Positions 1 through 6,155 are shown, counted from the stretch's first letter. The stretch is 10,260 nucleotides of DNA from Arthrobacter sp. (GCA_030147325.1 JASLAA010000043.1:1-10260); one strand, 5' to 3'. A program made the numbers and translations. Notes: a model not told the origin generated them from the sequence alone.

Positions 1-5
1 CTCCC

Positions 6-17
6 TAGCCTTGATGG
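6..17 (+). promoter_or_regulatory. Putative -10 element for a leaderless transcript of the 18-734 gene
   Basis: TAGCCT at 6-11 matches the actinobacterial -10 pattern TAnnnT. It is followed by exactly six bases before the ATG at 18, so transcription would begin at or next to the start codon. No purine-rich Shine-Dalgarno sequence is visible upstream of the ATG. The -35 region lies outside the window. The same arrangement occurs before radA and the FUSC gene, which raises confidence, but the motif is short. Confidence 0.4.
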
Positions 18-734
18 ATGGCATCGACGGGCGATCACGGCACAGGCAGGCGCGCGACCGGCGGGCGGAGGCCCAGCACTGCCGTCTACCGTCGACGCCG
101 CCTCGCGGTGACCATCCTCGTGCTGTTCGTGGTCGTGGCGCTCGCCGCCGGTGGAGCAGCTCTGGCGGGACTGTTCGGCCGGGGTTCGGATGCGACTGCC
201 GGTGGGCCCGCGAGCCCGGCAGTCACGCCGGCCGTTCCGGCCGAGCCTTCCGCAGACGTGGAGCCCGTCCCCTCCGCAGCCGCTTCCAGCAGTCCTTCTC
301 CCTCCTCCACAGCGACCTCCAGCCCTACGGCCGACCCCACACCGACGGGCGCTGGATGCGTCACCGACATCGTCGTGGCGGCAGGGACGGACAAGGAGGC
401 ATACGCAGCGGACGAGGATCCCGTCCTGTCGCTCGAGGTACGGAACGAGGGCGAGGAGCCCTGCACGGTCAATGTCGGCACGTCCCAGATGGAGTTCGTG
501 CTCACCAGCAACGGCGAGCGGGTGTTCTCCTCCACCGACTGCCAGCAGGAATCGCAGGACCTCGAACGCACCGTGGAACCGGGCGCCGTGGAACGGGCGA
601 CCTTCGAATGGTCCCGCAACCGGACAGTGCCCGGCTGCACCGTGGTGGAGGGATCCCCGGCTGCCGGCGAGTACTCCCTGACCACCAGGCTCGGCGCCCG
701 GAGCAGCACACCCGTCGGGTTCACCCTGCGGTAG
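18..734 (+). CDS. Membrane-anchored extracytoplasmic protein with a BsuPI-like beta domain (hypothetical)
   Basis: This 238-residue protein has a basic N-terminus (RRRR at 25-28), one hydrophobic segment at about 29-52, a Pro/Ser/Thr/Ala-rich linker at about 57-113, and a C-terminal domain at 114-238. The predicted topology is a signal anchor with the C-terminal domain outside the membrane. The domain has four cysteines (114, 149, 175, 207), possibly two disulfides. Phrases such as VRNEGEEPCTV, TSNGERVFSS, VEPGAVERATFEW and AAGEYSLTTRLG match the pattern of intracellular proteinase inhibitor (BsuPI-like) beta sandwiches. That is a fold inference, not evidence of protease inhibition. An in-frame TGA at 12-14 limits the start to the ATG at 18 or later; this start keeps the basic residues before the membrane segment. 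It converges on disA with a 49-bp gap. The function is unknown. Confidence 0.8.
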   Translation: MASTGDHGTGRRATGGRRPSTAVYRRRRLAVTILVLFVVVALAAGGAALAGLFGRGSDATAGGPASPAVTPAVPAEPSADVEPVPSAAASSSPSPSSTATSSPTADPTPTGAGCVTDIVVAAGTDKEAYAADEDPVLSLEVRNEGEEPCTVNVGTSQMEFVLTSNGERVFSSTDCQQESQDLERTVEPGAVERATFEWSRNRTVPGCTVVEGSPAAGEYSLTTRLGARSSTPVGFTLR

Positions 735-753
735 GCAGTCCACCGGGCCCGTG

Positions 754-776
754 GGCGTCCACCCGAGGTGAACGTC
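754..776. terminator. Imperfect hairpin between convergent genes, possible bidirectional terminator
   Basis: CGTCCACC (756-763) and GGTGAACG (767-774) pair with one mismatch around a three-base loop. A wobble and one further pair extend the stem to 754-776. It fills the 49-bp gap between two convergent stop codons, where a bidirectional terminator would be expected. There is no T-tract on either side, so intrinsic termination is uncertain. Confidence 0.35.
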
Positions 777-783
777 GGGGGAG

Positions 784-1860
784 CTACATGAACCGGTCCA
801 GGAGGCTCGTCTCCGCGATGCGGGAGAGCCCCTCCCGAACGGTCCGAGCCCGTTGCTCCCCGATGCCGTCCACGGCCATGAGGTCCTCGATGTTCGCGGC
901 CATGAGGTTCTGCAGTCCGTCGAAGTGGTCGACGAGCCTGTTGGCGACGGCCGGGGGTACGGCCTTGATGCCGGAGAGCAGGCGGTAGCCCTTCGGCTGG
1001 ATGACGGCCTCGAGCGAGTCGATGGAGGGATTGAACCCCAGCACGCTCGCGATGGTCCCGAGGTCGATGAGGTCGGTCGAGCTGAAGCCCTGGAGCGTCG
1101 CCACCCGCTCGTCGGGCGGCGCGGTGCTCGAGCCGAGGTCCATGTAGTCGCGGAGCACCATCTCGCTGCCCGGGCCGAGCCCGGTGGTGAGTTCCTCCAC
1201 CTGCAGGGAGAGCAGGCGACCGTCGACGCCGAGTTCCAGGACGTACTGGGAGATCTCCTCGGAGATCCTGCGGACCATCTCCTGCCGCTGCAGGGTGACG
1301 GCGACGTCGCGCACCGTGACCATCGCCTCGATCTCGAGCGCGGACAGCGAGTTCGTGACCTGGTCGAGCCGCGCCCGGTAGCGTTCGAGGGTCGCCAGGG
1401 CCTGGTTGGCGCGAGCCAGCACGGGTTCGGAGCCCTCGAGCACGTGCCGCAGCCCGTCGATGTAGAGCGCGATGATCTGCATGGACTGGCTCACGCTGAT
1501 GACGGGCAGGCCCGTCTGCTTCGCCACGCGCTCCGCGGTGCGGTGCCGGGTGCCCGATTCCTGCGTCTCGATGGTGTGATCCGGTACCAGCTGCACGGCG
1601 GCGCGGAGGATACGGCTCGCGTCCTTGTCGCACACGATCGCACCGTCCATCTTCGCGAGCTCCCGCAGCCGGGTCGGGGAGAACTCGATGCCGATGTCGA
1701 AGCCACCGGAGCAGATCGAATCGACCGTCCGGTCGAAGCCGAGGACGATCAGGGCGCCGGTGCGGCCCCTGAGGATCCGTTCGAGGCCGTCACGCAGCTG
1801 GGTCCCCGGCGCTACTCTGGCGAGGGTGGCTTTGAGCGAGTCCTCAGGACTGCGAACCAT
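784..1860 (-). CDS. disA: DNA integrity scanning protein DisA, diadenylate cyclase (c-di-AMP synthase)
   Basis: DisA condenses two ATP into cyclic di-AMP and, in characterised homologues, slows synthesis when it meets branched DNA. The 358-residue length is normal for the family. The N-terminal DAC domain (about 1-145) has both catalytic signatures: DGA at 72-74 in MDGAIVCDKD, and RHR at 105-107 in GTRHRTAER. A helical linker (about 150-280) leads to a C-terminal helix-hairpin-helix DNA-binding region (about 305-348) containing VDGIGEQRA. The domain order is complete and no key residue is missing. The start is the ATG at 1858-1860, with AAAGGA at 1868-1873 a good distance upstream. It lies 215 bp downstream of radA on the same strand, a pairing seen in many bacteria. 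An AT-rich -10-like patch within that gap suggests it also has its own promoter. Confidence 0.97.
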   Translation of the reverse strand: MVRSPEDSLKATLARVAPGTQLRDGLERILRGRTGALIVLGFDRTVDSICSGGFDIGIEFSPTRLRELAKMDGAIVCDKDASRILRAAVQLVPDHTIETQESGTRHRTAERVAKQTGLPVISVSQSMQIIALYIDGLRHVLEGSEPVLARANQALATLERYRARLDQVTNSLSALEIEAMVTVRDVAVTLQRQEMVRRISEEISQYVLELGVDGRLLSLQVEELTTGLGPGSEMVLRDYMDLGSSTAPPDERVATLQGFSSTDLIDLGTIASVLGFNPSIDSLEAVIQPKGYRLLSGIKAVPPAVANRLVDHFDGLQNLMAANIEDLMAVDGIGEQRARTVREGLSRIAETSLLDRFM

Positions 1861-1940
1861 GGGCCTATCCTTTCGCCACCCGCGCTGTTGAAAGCCCGGC
1901 GCAGTCGGGCAGCCGCCGTCGAGAACTCCGACGGCAGCGA

Positions 1941-1976
1941 GGCTGCGGGTGAACCGCGCAGCCGAGGATAATACTA
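1941..1976 (-). promoter_or_regulatory. Candidate disA promoter with a stem-loop at the predicted transcript 5' end
   Basis: On the minus strand, TAGTAT (1976-1971) and the overlapping TATTAT (1973-1968) form the only clear AT-rich -10-like patch in the radA-disA gap. I see no good -35 at 17-18 bp spacing. Starting transcription 6-7 bases further on would put the RNA 5' end near 1961. A stem-loop is there: GGCTGCG (1941-1947) pairs with CGCAGCC (1957-1963) around nine bases. The leader would be about 100 nt. This is inference from motif and position only. Confidence 0.35.
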
Positions 1977-2027
1977 CTGGCGCGGGGGATGACGCCGTAC
2001 CGGGCGCTGTCGCAGAACGGTAACAGT

Positions 2028-2055
2028 CCGGCGCGTCCGCTGCGGACGTCTCCGG
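2028..2055. terminator. Hairpin just after the radA stop, possible weak terminator
   Basis: CGTCCG (2034-2039) and CGGACG (2043-2048) form a perfect six-base-pair stem with a three-base loop. CCGG blocks at 2028-2031 and 2052-2055 could extend it past an internal loop. It begins about 21 bp beyond the radA stop in the direction of radA transcription. No U-tract follows, so it may instead be an attenuating or RNA-stabilising structure between radA and disA. Confidence 0.3.
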
Positions 2056-2075
2056 TGGAGGGCCAGCGCTCGCCG

Positions 2076-3461
2076 CTAGAACAGGAGCGCCAGCGCCTCC
2101 GTGAGGGTCGAGACCTCCCGCACCGAGAACCCCTTGGGGACCGGACCGGTGCCGCTCGGGGACGCTGGGACGATGGCATGCGTGAAGCCGAGTCGCTCCG
2201 CTTCCTGGATGCGCCGCCCGATGCCGGGGACGGGGCGGACCTCACCGGCCAGACCCACCTCACCGAAGGCGATCAGCCGGGACGGAAGCGGGTGGTCCGC
2301 CCTGGCCGAGGCGACGGCCAGGGCCACGGCGAGATCGGTCGCCGGCTCGGTCAGCCGGACCCCGCCGACCGTCGCGACGTAGCTGTCGTCCTTGTGCAGG
2401 CTCACGCCCGCCCGGCTCTGCAGGACCGCCAGCAGCATCGCCACGCGTGAGCTGTCCAGCCCGCTCGTCGCGCGCCTGGGCTGCGAGTTGGACGATTCCG
2501 CGAGCAGTGCCTGGACCTCTGCGACGAGCGGCCGGCGGCCCTCGAGCGTGACCGTGATGCAGGTGCCCGACACCGGATCCTTGGTCCTTGAGACGAACAG
2601 GCCGCTGGGATCCGCGAGTCCCTCGATGCCGCCGTCGGTCAGGTCGAAGCAGCCCACCTCGTCCGTGGGCCCGTAGCGGTTCTTCACGGCGCGCAGCAGT
2701 CGGAGCCGCGAGTGGCGCTCACCCTCGAACTGGCAGACGACGTCGACGAGGTGCTCGAGCAGTCGAGGGCCGGCGATGGAGCCGTCCTTCGTGACATGGC
2801 CGACGAGCAGCGTGGTCATACCCCGGGCCTTCGCCGCCCCGATCAGGGAGGCCGCCACTTCCCTGACCTGGGTCACGCCGCCCGCGCTGCCGTCGACCGC
2901 AGCGCTGCTCAGGGTCTGGACGGAGTCGACGACGAGGAGGGCGGGATCGATCTTCTCCACCTGCCCGAGTGCCTGCCCCAGATCCGTCTCGGCACTCAGG
3001 TAGAGGGAGTCCGCGACGGCATCGATCCTGTCGGCGCGCAGCTTCACCTGCGCGGCGGACTCCTCGCCCGTCACGTAGAGGACGTTCTTGCCGAGCCGCG
3101 CCACCCGCGCGGCGACGTCGAGCAGCAGGGTGGACTTGCCGACGCCGGGCTCCCCGGCGAGCAGGATCACGGCACCGGGGACCAGGCCGCCGCCCAGTAC
3201 GCGGTCGAGCTCGTCGATCTTCGTGGGCTGGAACCCGGACAGCGTCGCGTCGACGTCGGCGATCCGCCGGGCCGGTGTCGTGACCGCCGTCGCGGCCGTG
3301 GTGCGCGCGACGACCTGGCCTGCCTCCTCCACGCTTCCCCACGCCTGGCATTCGCCGCAGCGACCCACCCATTTCGCCGTCGTCCAGCCGCACTCCGCGC
3401 AGCGGTAGTTCGGGGCGTTCGTCCGGCCTGCGCGAGCGGCGGGGGAGGTCTTGGTGGCCAT
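2076..3461 (-). CDS. radA: DNA repair protein RadA (RecA-like ATPase, branch migration factor)
   Basis: RadA/Sms processes recombination intermediates by driving branch migration at D-loops. The 461-residue protein has the full family architecture. A four-cysteine zinc finger comes first (C21, C24, C35, C38 in YRCAECGW and RCGEC). The RecA-like ATPase core has Walker A GEPGVGKST at 103-111 and a Walker B-like LLVVDS at 175-180. The RadA signature KNRYG is at 260-264. A Lon-protease-like C-terminal domain (about 335-461) is expected to be non-proteolytic. The start at 3459-3461 places the zinc finger at the usual distance from the N-terminus. No Shine-Dalgarno sequence is visible, but a -10-like hexamer sits six bases upstream, which suggests a leaderless mRNA. 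It lies directly upstream of disA, and both proteins act on recombination or branched DNA structures. Confidence 0.97.
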   Translation of the reverse strand: MATKTSPAARAGRTNAPNYRCAECGWTTAKWVGRCGECQAWGSVEEAGQVVARTTAATAVTTPARRIADVDATLSGFQPTKIDELDRVLGGGLVPGAVILLAGEPGVGKSTLLLDVAARVARLGKNVLYVTGEESAAQVKLRADRIDAVADSLYLSAETDLGQALGQVEKIDPALLVVDSVQTLSSAAVDGSAGGVTQVREVAASLIGAAKARGMTTLLVGHVTKDGSIAGPRLLEHLVDVVCQFEGERHSRLRLLRAVKNRYGPTDEVGCFDLTDGGIEGLADPSGLFVSRTKDPVSGTCITVTLEGRRPLVAEVQALLAESSNSQPRRATSGLDSSRVAMLLAVLQSRAGVSLHKDDSYVATVGGVRLTEPATDLAVALAVASARADHPLPSRLIAFGEVGLAGEVRPVPGIGRRIQEAERLGFTHAIVPASPSGTGPVPKGFSVREVSTLTEALALLF

Positions 3462-3473
3462 GCTCTCAGGCTA
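3462..3473 (-). promoter_or_regulatory. Putative -10 element for a leaderless radA transcript
   Basis: On the minus strand TAGCCT (3473-3468) is followed by six bases and then the radA ATG. It fits TAnnnT at the distance expected if transcription starts at the start codon. The sequence before the ATG lacks a convincing ribosome binding site. It is the same hexamer, at the same spacing, as before the gene at 18-734. I see no recognisable -35. Confidence 0.45.
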
Positions 3474-3520
3474 CCGGCGGCCACCGACAGGAGAGGTCCG
3501 GCCTCGTGTCCCTCGGGCAG

Positions 3521-3542
3521 GCCGACTCAGAGCCGACTCAGA
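3521..3542. repeat. 11-bp perfect tandem duplication at the 3' end of the FUSC gene
   Basis: The unit GCCGACTCAGA occurs twice in succession (3521-3531 and 3532-3542). The second copy contains the stop codon of the FUSC-type gene (3538-3540 on the minus strand). Because 11 is not a multiple of three, the other TGA copy lies in a different frame. The form suggests replication slippage, with no evidence of function. Confidence 0.8.
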
Positions 3543-4665
3543 GGCGGGGCAGGTAATCGGCGGCATCCTCGTGGGAGAGGCCTGTCGCTTCGAGCAGGTC
3601 CACCACGAGCGGCCGGAGGAGCAGCACGAGCCCTTCCCCTTCGAGGCGGCTGATGTGGAGGGTGGTCGGATGCAGGTCCGTGGCGACGGCCGCGAGTTCG
3701 ATCCGCGCCTGGCGCAGGTTGAGCCTGCGCTCGGCGGCATCGCGTGCGGAGAGGGCGCGGCTGAGGATGTCGACGGCGTCGGCGGTGTCCTCGAGGGACT
3801 GGCCCAGGCTCTCGATGGCTTCGTCCGTCAGGGCGGTGTGGTTGATGGCGGACGTGAGGCGCCGTGAGAAGACGCGACTGTTGCGGATGGCGAGGTCGAT
3901 CGAATCGACGGCGGTGCGGAGCGTACCCAGCTCGTCACGGTGCCTGCGGTAGGCGGGTGAGATGCGCGCCACCTCCTGCGCGGCACGCATGCTGCCGGTC
4001 AGGCTGTCCAGCTGGGACTGGCAGTTGCGGGCACGGACGAGGGCGTGCCAGGCGAGGGTGGAATCACTGCTCCGCAGCGCCGTGGCACTCTCCCGGAGGA
4101 CACCGGACAGTTCGGAGAGGAGCCCTCGGACGTTCGTCTTGGGCTCACGCCGCGGATCGCGGGGGAGCAGCATGGTGATGGCGAGGGCGAAGAGTCCACC
4201 GACGATCGCGTCCGCACTGCGGGTGAAGGGCCCTCCCTCAGGTGCAGGCAGCAACACCACCAGCAGGGACTGCAGGCCGAGCTGCGTGGTGAAGATCGTG
4301 CCACTGTCCAGGAAGCGGGCCAGCAGGATCGAGATCAGGAGCACGACGGCGGCCTGCCACAGGCCGGTCCCGAAGAGGGTGAGCAGGAGATCACCGACGG
4401 CGATGCCGAGGGTGCAGCCGATGCCCACCTCCAGGACGCGGCGCAGGCGCGGGTCCCGGGAGAAACCCAGGGCGATCATCGACGACGTCGCCGCGAACAA
4501 CGGCCCGTTGTGGCCGAGGACCTGCTCGGCGAACGCGTAGGCACCCACGGCGCAGACGGTCATCTGCAGAGCGGTGACCACCGACGCGGAACTCCGCTTG
4601 AGGCCCGTCCGGGAGCGCTTGCGCACGAAGGCGAGAGCGGCGGAGACTCCCTGACGCGGCGGCAT
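3538..4665 (-). CDS. FUSC family membrane protein (aromatic acid exporter-like)
   Basis: The 375-residue protein has an N-terminal membrane half with about six hydrophobic segments (near 28-47, 54-69, 78-98, 103-120, 126-140, 151-168) and a C-terminal helical, charged, probably cytoplasmic half (about 180-375). Features such as GPLFAATSSMIALGFSRDPRLRRVLEVGIGC in the second and third segments, followed by the GDLLLTLFG stretch, resemble the FUSC/ArAE fold. Members include aromatic-acid efflux proteins such as AaeB, and many uncharacterised single-half versions occur in actinobacteria. The substrate cannot be told from sequence. The start at 4663-4665 gives a short basic N-terminus before the first membrane segment. 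There is no Shine-Dalgarno sequence, but a -10-like element lies six bases upstream. It is divergent from pstS, and is followed on the same strand by radA after 76 bp. Confidence 0.85.
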   Translation of the reverse strand: MPPRQGVSAALAFVRKRSRTGLKRSSASVVTALQMTVCAVGAYAFAEQVLGHNGPLFAATSSMIALGFSRDPRLRRVLEVGIGCTLGIAVGDLLLTLFGTGLWQAAVVLLISILLARFLDSGTIFTTQLGLQSLLVVLLPAPEGGPFTRSADAIVGGLFALAITMLLPRDPRREPKTNVRGLLSELSGVLRESATALRSSDSTLAWHALVRARNCQSQLDSLTGSMRAAQEVARISPAYRRHRDELGTLRTAVDSIDLAIRNSRVFSRRLTSAINHTALTDEAIESLGQSLEDTADAVDILSRALSARDAAERRLNLRQARIELAAVATDLHPTTLHISRLEGEGLVLLLRPLVVDLLEATGLSHEDAADYLPRL

Positions 4666-4677
4666 GCATCCAGTCTA
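4666..4677 (-). promoter_or_regulatory. Putative -10 element for a leaderless FUSC-gene transcript
   Basis: On the minus strand TAGACT (4677-4672) is followed by GGATGC and then the ATG at 4665-4663. This is the same TAnnnT-six bases-ATG geometry seen before radA and the gene at 18-734. No ribosome binding site is visible. No clear -35 can be assigned. Confidence 0.4.
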
Positions 4678-4751
4678 GGAGGTCAGTTCGAAGGTGGCTT
4701 TCCGCCATTTCGCAAGTGCGGATTGGTTCGGCAGGGCAATGGACCGGCGCT

Positions 4752-4791
4752 GTTCACCTTCCGTTCACGTGCGCTGGTCACTCTCTTTACC
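4752..4791 (+). promoter_or_regulatory. PHO box: GTTCAC direct repeats upstream of pstS
   Basis: Two adjacent 11-nt units begin with GTTCAC (4752-4762 and 4763-4773). Two weaker copies follow: GGTCAC at 4776-4781 and CTTTACC at 4785-4791. In Streptomyces, PhoP binds direct repeats of 11-nt units with a GTTCACC core, and RegX3 recognises related sites in mycobacteria. Position and orientation before pstS fit activation under phosphate starvation. The third copy lies about where a -35 would be for a -10 at 4801. The regulator gene is not in the window. Confidence 0.75.
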
Positions 4792-4800
4792 TGCACTGCC

Positions 4801-4806
4801 TAGCTT
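4801..4806 (+). promoter_or_regulatory. Putative pstS -10 element
   Basis: TAGCTT fits TAnnnT and lies 9 bp after the last weak PHO repeat, as expected for an activator-dependent promoter lacking a consensus -35. Transcription would start near 4812-4813, inside the following inverted repeat, giving a leader of about 75 nt. Confidence 0.45.
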
Positions 4807-4807
4807 C

Positions 4808-4835
4808 GAAGATGTACAGAAACGCGTACATCTTC
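4808..4835. repeat. Perfect 10-bp inverted repeat at the predicted pstS transcription start
   Basis: GAAGATGTAC (4808-4817) is exactly complementary in reverse to GTACATCTTC (4826-4835), separated by eight bases. It is AT-richer than its surroundings. It could be the operator of a dimeric regulator overlapping the transcription start, or most of a stem-loop at the 5' end of the pstS mRNA. It is not T-rich downstream and is too early to be an ordinary terminator. Confidence 0.7.
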
Positions 4836-4888
4836 TCCCGAGTGCCGTTCGCGCACCGATGAAACATCCCTGGAAGGGGCAATATCTA

Positions 4889-6007
4889 GTGAAGGCTCTT
4901 CGCTTTGGCCGCGCTGCGGCGGTAATCTCCGTAGCCGCGCTGGCGCTGACCGCATGCGGTTCCGACAACGCCACCAACGAGCCGGCAGCAGAGGGCGCTT
5001 CGTCCTCCGCCGCGGGCACTGCTGTGACGGGAACCCTGACCGGTATCGGCGCCTCCTCGCAGAACTCCGCGATGGAAGCCTGGAAGACCGGATTCGAGTC
5101 CCTGAACCAGGACGCGATGATCCAGTACTCGCCCGATGGTTCGGGCGCCGGCCGCAAGGCCTTCCTGAGTGGTGGAGCGCAGTTCGCCGGCTCCGACGCA
5201 TACCTCAAGGACGAAGAGATGACGCAGGCCATGGAGGTCTGCGGACCCGATGGTGCGCTCAACATCCCCGCCTACATCTCCCCGATCGCCGTCGCCTTCA
5301 ACCTCGGCGACGTCACCGAGCTGAACCTCGATGCCGCCACCATCGCGCAGATCTTCAAGAAGGAGATCACCACGTGGAACGACCCGGCGATCGCCGACCA
5401 GAACGAGGGCGTCGAGCTTCCTGACACCCCGATCACGGTCGTCCACCGGTCGGACGAGTCGGGTACCACCGAGAACTTCGTCGACTACCTCGCGGCAGCC
5501 GCTCCCGAGGACTGGACCTACGAGGTCGAGGGCGCATGGCCTGCTGACCTGCAGTCCGAGAACGCCAAGGGCACCTCGGGTGTCGTCCAGACCGTCACCT
5601 CGACCGACGGCGCCATCACCTACGCCGACGCCTCGGCTGTCGGAGACCTGGGCAAGGCCAAGGTCAAGGTGGGCGAGGAATACACCGAGATCAGCTCCGA
5701 CGCGGCCGCCAAGGCCGTCGAGGTCGCGACCCCCGTCGAGGGACGCCCCGATCTCGACATGTCCCTCGAGCTCGAGCGCGACACCGCCGAGTCCGGTGCC
5801 TACCCCGTCGTGCTCGTGAGCTACCACGTGTACTGCACCTCCTACGACAGCCAGGAGACGGTGGACCTCGTGAAGGCCTTCGGTTCCTACGTCATCAGCG
5901 AGGACGGCCAGGCCGAGGCCGAGGCCTCGGCAGGCAACGCCCCGCTGTCGGAGACGCTGCGCGAGAAGGCCCAGACGGCGATCGACTCCATCATGGTCGC
6001 CTCCTAG
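4889..6007 (+). CDS. pstS: PstS, phosphate ABC transporter substrate-binding lipoprotein
   Basis: PstS captures phosphate outside the membrane and delivers it to PstCA. From the GTG at 4889 the protein is 372 residues. It has a lipoprotein signal peptide: basic start, hydrophobic stretch 9-19, and lipobox LTAC with Cys23 as the lipidated residue. A Ser/Ala-rich tether (about 30-45) leads to the binding domain. Family motifs include GTLTGIGASSQ (48-58), YSPDGSGAGRKAF (80-92), QFAGSDAYL (98-106), HRSDESGTTENF (186-197) and the NAKGTSGV block (225-232), which supply phosphate-binding loops. The GTG start is preferred because GGAAGGGG (4872-4879) sits nine bases upstream and the signal peptide then begins normally. 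The open frame runs back to 4694, and an ATG at 4859 has no ribosome binding site. It is the first gene of the pst operon, behind a PHO box. Confidence 0.95.
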   Translation: MKALRFGRAAAVISVAALALTACGSDNATNEPAAEGASSSAAGTAVTGTLTGIGASSQNSAMEAWKTGFESLNQDAMIQYSPDGSGAGRKAFLSGGAQFAGSDAYLKDEEMTQAMEVCGPDGALNIPAYISPIAVAFNLGDVTELNLDAATIAQIFKKEITTWNDPAIADQNEGVELPDTPITVVHRSDESGTTENFVDYLAAAAPEDWTYEVEGAWPADLQSENAKGTSGVVQTVTSTDGAITYADASAVGDLGKAKVKVGEEYTEISSDAAAKAVEVATPVEGRPDLDMSLELERDTAESGAYPVVLVSYHVYCTSYDSQETVDLVKAFGSYVISEDGQAEAEASAGNAPLSETLREKAQTAIDSIMVAS

Positions 6008-6019
6008 CGAACGCTCCTT

Positions 6020-6056
6020 CGGTCCCGTCTGGTCTAATGGAGACCGGGCGGGACCG
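6020..6056 (+). terminator. Long intercistronic stem-loop between pstS and pstC
   Basis: CGGTCCCG (6020-6027) pairs perfectly with CGGGACCG (6049-6056). Three further pairs, two of them G-U, join this to GGTCT (6031-6035) with AGACC (6041-6045), closing a five-base loop. The stem of about 16 bp starts 12 bases after the pstS stop. No U-tract follows, so it is more likely a partial terminator or a 3' barrier to RNA decay than a full stop. Either would yield more PstS than PstC, PstA and PstB. Confidence 0.6.
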
Positions 6057-6098
6057 TCCGCCGTTCACGGCTGGAACGAGCAGTGACCCTCTCTCCCC

Positions 6099-6114
6099 CT
6101 TCCGGCACCGGAAG
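6099..6114. repeat. 16-bp interrupted palindrome ahead of pstC
   Basis: CTTCCGG (6099-6105) and CCGGAAG (6108-6114) are perfect inverted repeats with two central bases. In RNA this could form a six-pair stem with a GCAC loop. It is the second structure in the 148-bp pstS-pstC gap, about 30 bases before the pstC ribosome binding site (GGAAGG, 6143-6148). Its role is unknown. Confidence 0.5.
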
Positions 6115-6155
6115 ACGTCACCTCCCCTGAATACGAACGCCTGGAAGGCAAAGAC

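Noticed and set aside
86..1633. 515-residue open frame on the minus strand
   Set aside because: It overlaps disA in another frame and runs antisense to the 18-734 gene. The translation is Arg/Gly/Pro/Ala-rich low complexity, typical of shadow frames in GC-rich DNA.
1949..1955. GTTCACC core on the minus strand in the disA leader
   Set aside because: It is a single copy inside the loop of a predicted hairpin, and lacks the direct repeat needed for a PHO box.
853..1971. 372-residue open frame on the plus strand antisense to disA
   Set aside because: disA is unmistakable with both catalytic motifs. The antisense translation resembles no protein and simply mirrors codon bias.
2712..3653. 313-residue open frame on the plus strand antisense to radA
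   Set aside because: It lies opposite the conserved RadA motifs and its translation is compositionally biased with no recognisable domain.
4694..4888. N-terminal extension of PstS by up to 65 residues
   Set aside because: The extension would overlap the PHO box and the predicted promoter, and would put a non-signal sequence before the lipoprotein signal. The GTG at 4889 has a strong ribosome binding site.
6063..6069. Single GTTCACG in the pstS-pstC gap as a second PHO box
   Set aside because: There is only one copy with no 11-nt partner repeat, and no clear -10 follows at a suitable distance.
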